Made by a program: the position numbers and the translations under genes. 64,000 nucleotides of DNA from JAJFKB01 sp965230515 (lineage in GTDB: Bacteria > Pseudomonadota > Gammaproteobacteria > Pseudomonadales > IMCC2047): the NCBI GenBank assembly GCA_965230515.1, contig OZ246007.1, positions 682,001 to 746,000 of the forward strand, read 5' to 3'. The notes under the pieces are model-generated. The model was not told where the DNA came from and searched no databases. It was given only the letters and a program-made list of their open reading frames with translations. This document shows positions 27,277 through 35,455 of the stretch, one piece after another. Positions within the stretch are counted from its first letter, which is position 1. Each line of letters starts with the position of its first letter.

Positions 27277-28536
27277 TCAATAAACACCGTATTCTCGTGT
27301 TACTTCAAACATGGCCTGTACATTCTCCGGCTTGGCTTCATCGGGGACTCCGACAGCTGCATCCATTATGTATCCTCCGCCGTCGCCAACCACATCAATC
27401 ATCTCCTTGCAGCGATCCCGCACATCGTCAGGCTTGCCTGTGATTAGTGTCGAGACCGGCATACCACCGCGAATACAAACGGTGTCACCCAGGATTTTTT
27501 TAGCCTTCGCCAGATCCGTGCGTTCAAAAAAATAGATACATTTTCCAGCAGGGATATCCTTAATTATTTCCAGTCTGGAGGTCACATCACCCTCCCAAAA
27601 CGGACAGGGAGTAAGCCCATTGTCAATCAGCTTCAACATCACCTCTCGCAAAGACGGCCAGAAAAAAGTCTTAAACTGATCGGGTGACATAAAGCCATCC
27701 AGCCCCCAATGCAAAGGTATAAAAATAATATTTCCAGGCAGCCTTTGTGCCGTCTTAATAATATTTCGTGGTACAAATTCTGTAACTTTATCAATACTTG
27801 CCAGCAACTTATCTTTGTTACGGAACATATCAAGCATGCCACCCTTGGAGCCACGCATATAATCCGCCACCACATCGAAAGGCGCATGGCCACTGGCAGC
27901 CGAGGAGAGAGGAAAACCGGATTCTTTCATCTCCATAATGAAGCGTACATTCTCCTCAAGCATCCTTTGCATCTCTTCACCGGCCTTCATCAGGGTCTGC
28001 AAACTCTTTTGCATTTCCGGTTGCGCAAACACCGCAAGCGAATGCATCACACGGGTAAAATAGATGGACGGATACTCTGGTAACTCTGCAAAAGGCTCAA
28101 AAACATCTGCCAGTCCAGGCAGATATTGCCGTAAGTAATACCCCGTAGGGTCAAGCAAATAATCATCATATTCGCTCGCTTTCATGTACTCTCGATCAAG
28201 GTATTGGAATGAAACATCCGGATTGGTTTTGCCATCACCCGGCCACTCTAGCTGGCGGTAACCGGTAATTTCCATAGTGGGTCCCAGTGACAGCATCGGG
28301 TGACAAGGTTGAAATGCATCCGGCTCCAGCTCCAGTATCGCTTTGCGCATTGCCGCTGAAAGGCCCGAATAGTCGTACATGGCCTGCTCACAAGTCATGC
28401 CCGCCGCTCGTGCTGCCCAGAAGGTACTGAATAGAAAAGCCGGTACGCGATCTGGTGTTTTTAATGCAACCACATCCGCGATTCGCTGTTGTCGCTCAGC
28501 GTAAAGATCATCCGCTGTTTGGCCATTTGCATTCAT
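27277..28536 (-). CDS. uroporphyrinogen-decarboxylase-fold methyltransferase (substrate:corrinoid)
   Basis: A protein of about 419 residues with the UroD/MtaA/CmuA-type barrel. Recognisable parts are RIADVVALKTPDRVPAF at the start, the mid-protein DVVADYMRGSKG, and near the C-terminus CPFWEGD, AGKCIYFFE and DTVCIRGGMP. True UroD is unlikely in a corrinoid locus; relatives transfer methyl groups to or from corrinoid proteins. The usual H-x-C zinc motif of MtaA/MtbA is not present, but Glu (FWEGD) and two Cys (GKC, TVC) lie at comparable positions. The start at 28536 is preferred over 28554 because AGGTGG precedes it. This is the likely enzyme that takes the methyl from the unknown substrate. 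Confidence 0.8.
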   Translation of the reverse strand: MNANGQTADDLYAERQQRIADVVALKTPDRVPAFLFSTFWAARAAGMTCEQAMYDYSGLSAAMRKAILELEPDAFQPCHPMLSLGPTMEITGYRQLEWPGDGKTNPDVSFQYLDREYMKASEYDDYLLDPTGYYLRQYLPGLADVFEPFAELPEYPSIYFTRVMHSLAVFAQPEMQKSLQTLMKAGEEMQRMLEENVRFIMEMKESGFPLSSAASGHAPFDVVADYMRGSKGGMLDMFRNKDKLLASIDKVTEFVPRNIIKTAQRLPGNIIFIPLHWGLDGFMSPDQFKTFFWPSLREVMLKLIDNGLTPCPFWEGDVTSRLEIIKDIPAGKCIYFFERTDLAKAKKILGDTVCIRGGMPVSTLITGKPDDVRDRCKEMIDVVGDGGGYIMDAAVGVPDEAKPENVQAMFEVTREYGVY

Positions 28537-28674
28537 TTTATTAGCCCACCTCATGTTCGGTTGCTTTTAAAATCATGTGACAACTTGAGTGGTTGATTTC
28601 CGCCTCATCATCTATTGATCGATGTTTGAAACCAGCGGCCACTATCAGTTGTATCATATTAACCAAATCCAGCC

Positions 28675-28712
28675 AAATCTTGGCAATATCAGTGCCATAC
28701 AATTTGCATATT
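28675..28712. promoter_or_regulatory. 38-bp cis-element, copy A (probable AraC-family binding site)
   Basis: This matches copy B at 20985-21022 in 27 of 38 positions at fixed spacing (AAATCTTGGC, AGTG, TTTGCA). It overlaps a perfect GCCAA/TTGGC inverted repeat (28672-28684), and CCAAATC occurs twice 10 bp apart (28663 and 28673), one helical turn. It lies about 139 bp upstream of the methyltransferase start, in the same orientation relative to the controlled gene as copy B. Confidence 0.65.
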
Positions 28713-28765
28713 AGGTACTAGTAAAAAAACACAGAACGGACCGCTTTGAAGAGATACTGCTCGGC

Positions 28766-28800
28766 AGCATTTACGGCCCACCCATTAAGCCGCAAATGCT
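28766..28800 (-). repeat. long hairpin after the second TonB receptor gene
   Basis: AGCATTTACGGC and GCCGCAAATGCT pair over 12 bp with one mismatch and an 11-nt loop, 15 bp after the receptor stop. There is no T-run on the minus strand, so it is a weak or Rho-assisted terminator, or an mRNA-stabilising structure. Confidence 0.5.
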
Positions 28801-28815
28801 ACCTTACAGGTTTTG

Positions 28816-31074
28816 CTAGTTGAGATTGTAAGTAAAGGTCACACCATACCAACGCGGTTTACCAACATTGGCAAAAGCACGCTGACCACCCGTTAGAGAA
28901 AACGCGTGCGTGGTGTATTCTTCGTCTGCCAGGTTATTGACCCATAGGTCAATTTCATATCTTCCGCTTCCCGACAAATAGGACAATCGGGCATCAGAAA
29001 CCGTGTAGGAATCAACCACTGCCCTGGGGTTATTGTCAGGATCATAGAACACATCGTCGACATAACGTGCTGAAAGATTGAACGCCAGATTATCGCCCTC
29101 ACCTATCACATCATCCCACCGATAGCGTGCATTAATACTGCCGCTGTTTTCAGGAGCTTGCCGCATGGTATTACCACTGAAATCCTGAGCGCTTCCATCC
29201 GGTGCCGGAGTCAGTCCACCAAAATCAGTGTACTCCGCATCGAGATAGGCCCAACTAAAGGTTAGCTCAAAATTATCCGTTGGCACCCAAGTCGTTTCTA
29301 ACTCAATACCCTTGATCTCAGCCTCTCCCGCATTTTCTGTTAAAAACTGGCCAAACGTCGGTGTATCAGGCGTTAAAGCAAACCGCGTAACCTGTAAATC
29401 TTCGTAATCGGTAAAAAATGCAGCCAGATTAAAACGCAGCGTGTTATCAAACAGAGTCGACTTAAAGCCGATCTCATAATTCAACGCATTCTCTTCATCA
29501 AAGGATTTGGAGGCAGTGGCTACATTTTTCGGAGACCCCGTAAATCCGCCACTTTTGAAGCCACTTGAAATACTTCCGTATAGCATCGAATTCTCGGACA
29601 GATCATAATCCAGCGCCAAGCGAAAATCGGTCGAGCTCCAGTCATCATTGCCTTTTGTTGGCGCAAAGGGCCCTACAATAATTCCACTTGGCGGCCCACC
29701 CGTAACACTACCGGCAGATATCACCGTTTTTTCTTCAGTAGAATAACGCAACCCCAGCGTCAGTCGCATCGCCTCCGAGAGGCTATAGGTTCCCTGTCCG
29801 TATACTGCCCACGCTTCAATATCTGCGTCCACATCGGCAATATTTGAAAAGGCTGAAGAAGCAGTAATCTCGTCAAACGACCCGGTCGGGTCCGTAATCG
29901 GACCAAAGCCAAAACCCTCTAACCGGTGATCCGTTTCGTCGGTATAAAACACTCCTGCCACCCAGTTTATTTGATCGCCATCTCCAGATAACCTGAATTC
30001 CTGAGTAAACTGTTGAGCATTTTCATCAACATAATCATAGTTTGCCCTTGGATAAACAAAACCGTTCAATCCACAGCAATCCAAAGCTGTCTGTACTTCA
30101 GCATCCCTGTAGGCGGTAATTGAGGTAAAGGTAAACGCCTCAAACTGGTAGTCAACTTTCAGGCTAATACCAAAAACATCTCGCTCCAGAAAACCCTCAG
30201 TAGCTAAGGAGTTTTCCAAATCACCTGCACCACCCAGAGCGGTATTCAACGCCACCGAGTTACGTGCCGGATCTCCAGTGATATCACCGATCGGCTCACG
30301 ATTCTGACCTTCATCATCATCCCGGGCACCATCAATAGTAAGAATCGCATCCAGTTGATCGTTCGGCGCAAAACGAAGCTGCGCGCGCCAGGACTGACGA
30401 TCAATACCATTTTGTGTACCATTTCTGGTGGTTGCATTGGTATAAAGATCCACATAACCATCATGCACACGTCGGCTGTAGCTCACCTTGCCGTAAAGGC
30501 CGTTTTCCTCGCTAAGAGCCCCCTTGATCAGCAAGCGGGTATCAAAATGATCGTTACTACCGATGGTCTGTTCTGCACGCAAATTAAATTCTTCATTGGG
30601 CTTTTCAGTAACGAAATTGAGAGAACCCGCGATGGAATTACGACCATACAAAGTACCCTGCGGGCCACGCAGAACCTCCACCCTTTCCAGATCATAAATA
30701 TCAATCACCTGGGCAATACGAGCTGCAATATATACATCATCGACAGAAACAACAGTCGAATCATTGGCTCCTGGCCCATCTTCTTTGGTACCTACACCAC
30801 GAATGGAGATTTCAGGCTGAGCCGGGCTAAAAGCGCCGACCAACAATCCTGGTGTTCGTTCACTGATGCCCTGAAAGTCATCTATACCCTGCTGACGTAA
30901 ATCTTCACCACTAAAAGCAGTGATCGCGATAGGGACATCCTGAAGACTCTCGGATTTTTTCTGGGCGGTTACCATTATTTCTTCGATCGCCCCTGATTTG
31001 GCTATCGAGGCAGTTGAAAATAATGCGGCGGTAATAGCTACCGCCATGTTGTTTCTAATAAGTGCTTTCTTCAT
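28816..31074 (-). CDS. TonB-dependent receptor of the methyl-transfer locus
   Basis: A receptor of about 752 residues. The start at 31074 is chosen because AAGGAG lies 8 nt before it and a clean signal peptide follows (MKKALIRNN..., cleavage near SIA). The plug domain begins EEIMVTAQKKSESLQDVPIAI (TonB box type) and includes DLERVEVLRGPQGTLYGRNSIAGSLNF. The barrel runs to the C-terminal WYGVTFTYNLN. This subfamily is common in proteobacteria that take up plant- or lignin-derived aromatics and other bulky organics, rather than iron. It lies upstream of, and on the same strand as, the methyltransferase operon, so it probably imports the same substrate. That link is inference. Confidence 0.9.
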   Translation of the reverse strand: MKKALIRNNMAVAITAALFSTASIAKSGAIEEIMVTAQKKSESLQDVPIAITAFSGEDLRQQGIDDFQGISERTPGLLVGAFSPAQPEISIRGVGTKEDGPGANDSTVVSVDDVYIAARIAQVIDIYDLERVEVLRGPQGTLYGRNSIAGSLNFVTEKPNEEFNLRAEQTIGSNDHFDTRLLIKGALSEENGLYGKVSYSRRVHDGYVDLYTNATTRNGTQNGIDRQSWRAQLRFAPNDQLDAILTIDGARDDDEGQNREPIGDITGDPARNSVALNTALGGAGDLENSLATEGFLERDVFGISLKVDYQFEAFTFTSITAYRDAEVQTALDCCGLNGFVYPRANYDYVDENAQQFTQEFRLSGDGDQINWVAGVFYTDETDHRLEGFGFGPITDPTGSFDEITASSAFSNIADVDADIEAWAVYGQGTYSLSEAMRLTLGLRYSTEEKTVISAGSVTGGPPSGIIVGPFAPTKGNDDWSSTDFRLALDYDLSENSMLYGSISSGFKSGGFTGSPKNVATASKSFDEENALNYEIGFKSTLFDNTLRFNLAAFFTDYEDLQVTRFALTPDTPTFGQFLTENAGEAEIKGIELETTWVPTDNFELTFSWAYLDAEYTDFGGLTPAPDGSAQDFSGNTMRQAPENSGSINARYRWDDVIGEGDNLAFNLSARYVDDVFYDPDNNPRAVVDSYTVSDARLSYLSGSGRYEIDLWVNNLADEEYTTHAFSLTGGQRAFANVGKPRWYGVTFTYNLN

Positions 31075-31526
31075 TTCTTGTGCTCCTTGATTATTGCCGT
31101 TCTTTATTAATGGTTTTACAACCCTTTTTAACTGGCTAAAATCAGGCTTTAAATCACAAGCCCCCTTGTTTTGGTAATGCACTCCCTCCTCATTTGGTTT
31201 TCAGTTTTATTAATAATTGCTAGTAATTATTAGGCAATTCATTCTCGGCTCTGCGCTGCCTTGATTGCCTCTCAAGTACAAAAGGATTCGATGCTAACAA
31301 ACAGTACGATCACACAGGAATGTAAAAAAGAGCTAAAAAGAGGTAACTTTTTACCACTAAATAGAAACTGGTTTTTTGGGTAACGACTTATTGATCCCTA
31401 AAACAATCCCCCCAAAACGGATAAAACTGCTTGAAAAATGCATAAAATTCCATGTTCCGGACACATCCCCTTGCTCTAACATAGCTACCCATTGTCGCAA
31501 ACATTATCCGCAATTTAAGGAAGGGT
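31075..31526. promoter_or_regulatory. divergent regulatory region between TonB receptor and porin
   Basis: These 452 bp lie between divergent genes. They contain the inverted repeat TAATAATT-GCTAGT-AATTATTA (31211-31232) and a shorter GGTAA/TTACC repeat near 31340-31352. The region is AT-rich and should hold both promoters; none was called with confidence. The 38-bp element of the methyl locus was not found here. Confidence 0.5.
31211..31232. repeat. AT-rich inverted repeat upstream of TonB receptor
   Basis: Perfect 8-bp arms TAATAATT and AATTATTA with a 6-bp spacer, about 137 bp upstream of the receptor start codon. A dimeric regulator could bind here. No family-specific consensus was recognised. 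Confidence 0.45.
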
Positions 31527-32891
31527 ATGTACAGAAACAGAAGTGGTCATACAATGATCAAATTGCTGGCAGCAGTTTTACTGGCAACACCTTTAATGGC
31601 TCAAGCAGAAAACCAGGCGCTTGAAGCCCTGTTAAAGGCGCTAAACTCAAATGGAACGATTGATGACAAGACCTACAGGTTAATCCGGGAAATCGCTGAC
31701 AAGGAGTCGAAGGACATAGAAACAGGTATTCGAAAAACCCAGGAGCTTCAACTAAGTCAATTTAAACCGGAGCAGTCCATCGAACAAATCGTAGACCAAA
31801 GAATCGCACACACTCAAAACAGCTTTAAGCCAAAGGTCAGGCTAGGTGGACGCATCCAAATAGATGCTGCGGCCTATGATGAGGATAGCGCAAAGCAGAA
31901 TAACGGTTCTGAATTGAGGCGAGCACGGATGTTTGCACAGGGTAACCTTGGTAACAACTGGGGTTTCAAATTACAGTACGATTTTACTGCAACCGGTAAC
32001 AAGGGCATACAGGACGCCTACCTGGATTATAAAGGATTTGAATCAGCGAACATTCGACTGGGTCATTTTAAGGAGCCATTCAGCCTGCAGAATATTACCA
32101 GCTCAAAAAATGTTCTATTCACTGAACGGGGTTTGCCACATGTATTTGCCGAAGGGCGAAATATAGGAATTCAGGCAGCTAGCCAGGGTGAAAACTGGTC
32201 CCTTAGCGCAGGAATTTTCGGCGATGGTAGAGATGGCGCCAGTGATGAAAATGAAGGTTGGGGGCTTTCAGGCAGAGGTACATTTGCACCTATAAAAAAA
32301 GAGGACCACTATTTACACTTGGGATTATCACTTTCCTATAGGGCAACCGGTTCTGAAAACAAGCTACGGTTTAGCGAGCGTCCCGAATCACATGTCACCA
32401 ACACCAAGATTCTGGACACTGGAAATATTGATGCCGACACCTACCTGCGCTCAGTGCTTGAAGCAGCCTATGTACATGGCCCCTTTAACTTGCAGGCCGA
32501 GTATTACCACACTTCTATAGAACGTATTGATGATAATAACCCTGACCTTGATTTCACTGGTTACTATATTGAAAGCGGGTGGTTCCTTACTGGTGAGTCG
32601 ATGAATTACAACAGCTCGAGCGGAAATTTTGGCAAAATCAAACCTGTATCGGTTGTCGGTGATGGTGGCTGGGGGGCCTGGCAACTGGCGGCCCGATATA
32701 GCAGCCTGGACCTGTCCGACCAGGATATTAGTGGTGGCGACGCACAAAGTATGACTTTAGGTGTTAACTGGTATGCAACGGACAAGCTGCGTTTTAGCTT
32801 TAATTATGTTGATATATTAGACGTCGAAGGCGGCCCGGGTCAGGATGATACACCCAGCGCCTTCCAATTCAGATCACAACTTGCATTTTAA
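31527..32891 (+). CDS. OprP/OprO-like oxyanion-selective porin
   Basis: A 454-residue outer-membrane porin with signal peptide (hydrophobic core LLAAVLLATPLMAQA), a short N-terminal coiled-coil-like region (about 30-90), and a 16-strand barrel of the phosphate-selective porin family. Signature parts are GGRIQIDAAAYD, the LRRARMFAQGNLG segment, and DAYLDYKG followed by RLGHFKEPFSLQN. The barrel ends AFQFRSQLAF. The start at 31527 has AAGGAAGGG before it; 31554 (MIKLL) is an alternative. Its stop overlaps the TupA start (TAATG at 32891), so porin and importer are translationally coupled. The likely cargo is tungstate or molybdate rather than phosphate, by context. Confidence 0.85.
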   Translation: MYRNRSGHTMIKLLAAVLLATPLMAQAENQALEALLKALNSNGTIDDKTYRLIREIADKESKDIETGIRKTQELQLSQFKPEQSIEQIVDQRIAHTQNSFKPKVRLGGRIQIDAAAYDEDSAKQNNGSELRRARMFAQGNLGNNWGFKLQYDFTATGNKGIQDAYLDYKGFESANIRLGHFKEPFSLQNITSSKNVLFTERGLPHVFAEGRNIGIQAASQGENWSLSAGIFGDGRDGASDENEGWGLSGRGTFAPIKKEDHYLHLGLSLSYRATGSENKLRFSERPESHVTNTKILDTGNIDADTYLRSVLEAAYVHGPFNLQAEYYHTSIERIDDNNPDLDFTGYYIESGWFLTGESMNYNSSSGNFGKIKPVSVVGDGGWGAWQLAARYSSLDLSDQDISGGDAQSMTLGVNWYATDKLRFSFNYVDILDVEGGPGQDDTPSAFQFRSQLAF

Positions 32892-33724
32892 TGCTTAACG
32901 GAAATCACATAATGCAAATTTTACAAAAGTATTTATCATTATTTGTTCTACTGCTCTCCCTCTGCTCTACAGCTTCTGAAGCTGAACAACGGCTGCGGTT
33001 GGCTACCACCACCAGCACCGATAACTCCGGGTTACTTGCCGTGCTGCATCCGCCCTTTGAAAAGAAACTGGGCGTCAAGGTTGATGTAATCGCAGTGGGA
33101 ACGGGAAAAGCACTCCGGTTAGGAGCAAACGGTGATGTAGACCTGGTTATGGTTCACGCACCAGAGGCGGAAAATCAATTTATAGCACAGGGATACGGCT
33201 TAAAAAGGCTACCCGTCATGCATAACGATTTTGTTTTACTGGGACCTGACGGCGATCCGGCAGCTGTCAAAAATACCGAAAGCATCGCGGAAGCAATGAG
33301 ACAGATCAGGCGAAGTGAAGCAACTTTTGTATCCCGTGGAGATGATTCAGGAACCCATAAAAAAGAGCTATCACTCTGGAAGGCAGCTAATGTCAAACCC
33401 ATGGGTAACTGGTATCTGGCAGCCGGCCAGGGCATGGGCGCCGTACTCAAGATTGCCGATGATAAAGAGGCCTATGCACTATCCGACCGTGGAACCTACC
33501 TTGCCTTTAAGGACAAGATTACACTGAATATAGTCTCCTCAGGGGCGCCGGAACTGTTTAATCCCTACCACGTAATTTTAATAAATCCGGAAAAACATGC
33601 GCACGTAAAAACAAAACTGGCCGAGTCTTACGCGGACTATGTTCGGGGGCCCGAGGGACAGCGTATAATTAAGAATTTCAGAAAGTCCGGCGAACAATTA
33701 TTTCAACCTGACGTTATTAACTGA
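32891..33724 (+). CDS. tupA: tungstate-type ABC transporter substrate-binding protein TupA
   Basis: A 277-residue periplasmic binding protein with signal peptide (to about residue 31). The family signature RLATTTSTDNSGLL, VDVIAVGTGKALRLGANGDVDLVMVHAP and VSRGDDSGTHKKE mark TupA, which binds tungstate (some members molybdate) very tightly. An internal Met at 32912 is an alternative start. It is the first importer gene after the porin, followed 15 bp later by the permease. Confidence 0.9.
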   Translation: MLNGNHIMQILQKYLSLFVLLLSLCSTASEAEQRLRLATTTSTDNSGLLAVLHPPFEKKLGVKVDVIAVGTGKALRLGANGDVDLVMVHAPEAENQFIAQGYGLKRLPVMHNDFVLLGPDGDPAAVKNTESIAEAMRQIRRSEATFVSRGDDSGTHKKELSLWKAANVKPMGNWYLAAGQGMGAVLKIADDKEAYALSDRGTYLAFKDKITLNIVSSGAPELFNPYHVILINPEKHAHVKTKLAESYADYVRGPEGQRIIKNFRKSGEQLFQPDVIN

Positions 33725-33739
33725 TTACCACTTACGACG

Positions 33740-34432
33740 ATGGATTACTTTAGCCAGGCAATCGCAGCAGCTTTCAATCTGATCTTCAGCTTTAATGCTG
33801 AGGTTTACCTGATCGTCTGGGCCTCATTACGAATTTCCCTGGTCGCGGTGATTATTGCCTCCTTAATCAGTGTACCACTCGGCTTGCTCATTCAACGACA
33901 CAGCTTTACAGGTAAAAGACTGCTGCTACAGTCGCTAAATACCTTAATGGCATTACCGACAGTTGTCGTAGGATTGCTACTTTACGGTATGTTCACTCGC
34001 CAGGGGCCGTTAGGTGACCTGGGGATACTCTTCAGCCCGGCGGCAATCATGATCGGCCAGTGTATTCTGATTATGCCCATTATTTTGAATCTCACTATCA
34101 GCGCCGCCGCGAGCGCAGATAAACGCATAATACCCACCTCCAAGGCACTGGGTGCCAATAACATCCAGCAAAACTTGTTATTCATCGGAGAGATCCATTT
34201 TGCCCTGGTCGCCGCCGTGGTAACCGGCTTTGGCAGGGCTATCAGCGAAGTCGGTGTTGCCATGATGCTCGGAGGTAATATTGAAGGCTACACAAGAACC
34301 ATGACCACGGCTATCGCCCTGGAAACCAGCAAGGGAGAGTTCGAGTTCGCCCTTGCCTTGGGAGTTTTATTACTGGCTGCCGCATTTATTGTTAATGCCT
34401 CACTACAACATTTTCAGAGTTTGAACAGATGA
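33740..34432 (+). CDS. tupB: tungstate-type ABC transporter permease TupB
   Basis: A 230-residue inner-membrane permease with about five or six helices and the cytoplasmic coupling loop GFGRAISEVGVAMMLGGN (about 160-180) that contacts the ATPase. Length and sequence fit TupB. The stop overlaps the start of the ATPase gene by 4 nt. Confidence 0.9.
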   Translation: MDYFSQAIAAAFNLIFSFNAEVYLIVWASLRISLVAVIIASLISVPLGLLIQRHSFTGKRLLLQSLNTLMALPTVVVGLLLYGMFTRQGPLGDLGILFSPAAIMIGQCILIMPIILNLTISAAASADKRIIPTSKALGANNIQQNLLFIGEIHFALVAAVVTGFGRAISEVGVAMMLGGNIEGYTRTMTTAIALETSKGEFEFALALGVLLLAAAFIVNASLQHFQSLNR

Positions 34433-35436
34433 ACGCTGCTTATCAACTTCGGAATATTGAACAAAGCTATAACGGGAACGTGGTCCTTACCCTGGACGAG
34501 TACATGATCGAATCAAAACGGGTCACGGCTCTGGTAGGGCCGAACGGCAGCGGTAAAAGCACGCTGATGGACATGTTGGCCCTGGTACAACGCCCCCATC
34601 GCGGACAACTTGAATTTTTTAGCCGGGAATCAGCTAATAAAAGCTATTTGGAATTGCAGCAGCAAATAGGCTATGTGCAGCAAAAACCCTATCTTTTTAA
34701 TATCACCGTTGAGCAAAACATCGGCCTCGGATTAAAGCTCAGACGCATTTCAAAAAAACAAAGGCAAGGAATGGTAGATGCCATCATTAAAGAGTTCTCC
34801 TTGTCCGGCCTCAGAAACAGACGTGGCGACGACCTTTCAGGGGGCGAAATTCAGAGGGTAGCCCTGGCTAGAACACTTATTTTGAACCCTCGTGTTCTCA
34901 TACTCGATGAGCCTTTTAGCCATGTAGACAAAGAGTTTCGTCTCGATTTGGAGCAAATGCTTCGCACCATTCGCGAGCGCGGCGAACAGACGGTTATATT
35001 TAGCACCCATGACCAGTCCCAGGCTGAAACACTGGCAGATCATGTTTTGAACCTGCACGAAAAGGAAACTCAACCGGGAGGTGTGGTAAATATTTTCCAC
35101 GGTGAGTTTGTCGATAACACCGCGATATTTAATACCGGCAAGATCCGGTTTCATATTAGCGGCGAAAGCAAACCGGGCTCATCCCTCGTTATTAAATCTT
35201 CAAACCTGAAACTGTCACGCGCGGAAGGCCAGACAGCAGGAGAAAACCAGTTTCTCGGCCGCATTAAAAACCTGGCAGAAGAGTCAGGAAAGATTCGAGT
35301 AACCGTTGACGCAGGAGAAATGTTCCACGCCGTGATCACCCCTTCACAGTGGCGAGCATTATCCTTGACTATTGGTGATCAGGCCTTGGTCAATTGCGAA
35401 TTATCTTCCGATAATATTGTACCCGACCCAGATTAA
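34429..35436 (+). CDS. tupC: tungstate-type ABC transporter ATPase TupC with C-terminal TOBE-like domain
   Basis: A 335-residue ATPase with Walker A GPNGSGKST (about 38-46), Q-loop in YVQQKPYLFN, signature LSGGEIQRVALART, Walker B VLILDEPFS and switch His in STHD. A C-terminal extension from about 220 looks like a TOBE-type oxyanion-binding domain, which could sense tungstate or molybdate and limit uptake. The gene starts within the permease stop (ATGA). The convergent unknown gene ends 20 bp downstream; no clear terminator was seen. Confidence 0.9.
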   Translation: MNAAYQLRNIEQSYNGNVVLTLDEYMIESKRVTALVGPNGSGKSTLMDMLALVQRPHRGQLEFFSRESANKSYLELQQQIGYVQQKPYLFNITVEQNIGLGLKLRRISKKQRQGMVDAIIKEFSLSGLRNRRGDDLSGGEIQRVALARTLILNPRVLILDEPFSHVDKEFRLDLEQMLRTIRERGEQTVIFSTHDQSQAETLADHVLNLHEKETQPGGVVNIFHGEFVDNTAIFNTGKIRFHISGESKPGSSLVIKSSNLKLSRAEGQTAGENQFLGRIKNLAEESGKIRVTVDAGEMFHAVITPSQWRALSLTIGDQALVNCELSSDNIVPDPD

Positions 35437-35455
35437 ACAGCCGATCTTAACACAG

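Noticed and set aside
27277..28536. Genuine heme-pathway uroporphyrinogen decarboxylase
   Set aside because: Longer than UroD, placed in a corrinoid locus, and with C-terminal Cys motifs resembling methyltransferase relatives.
28766..28800. Intrinsic terminator after the second TonB receptor
   Set aside because: The stem is good but no T-run follows on the minus strand, so it is listed as a hairpin only.
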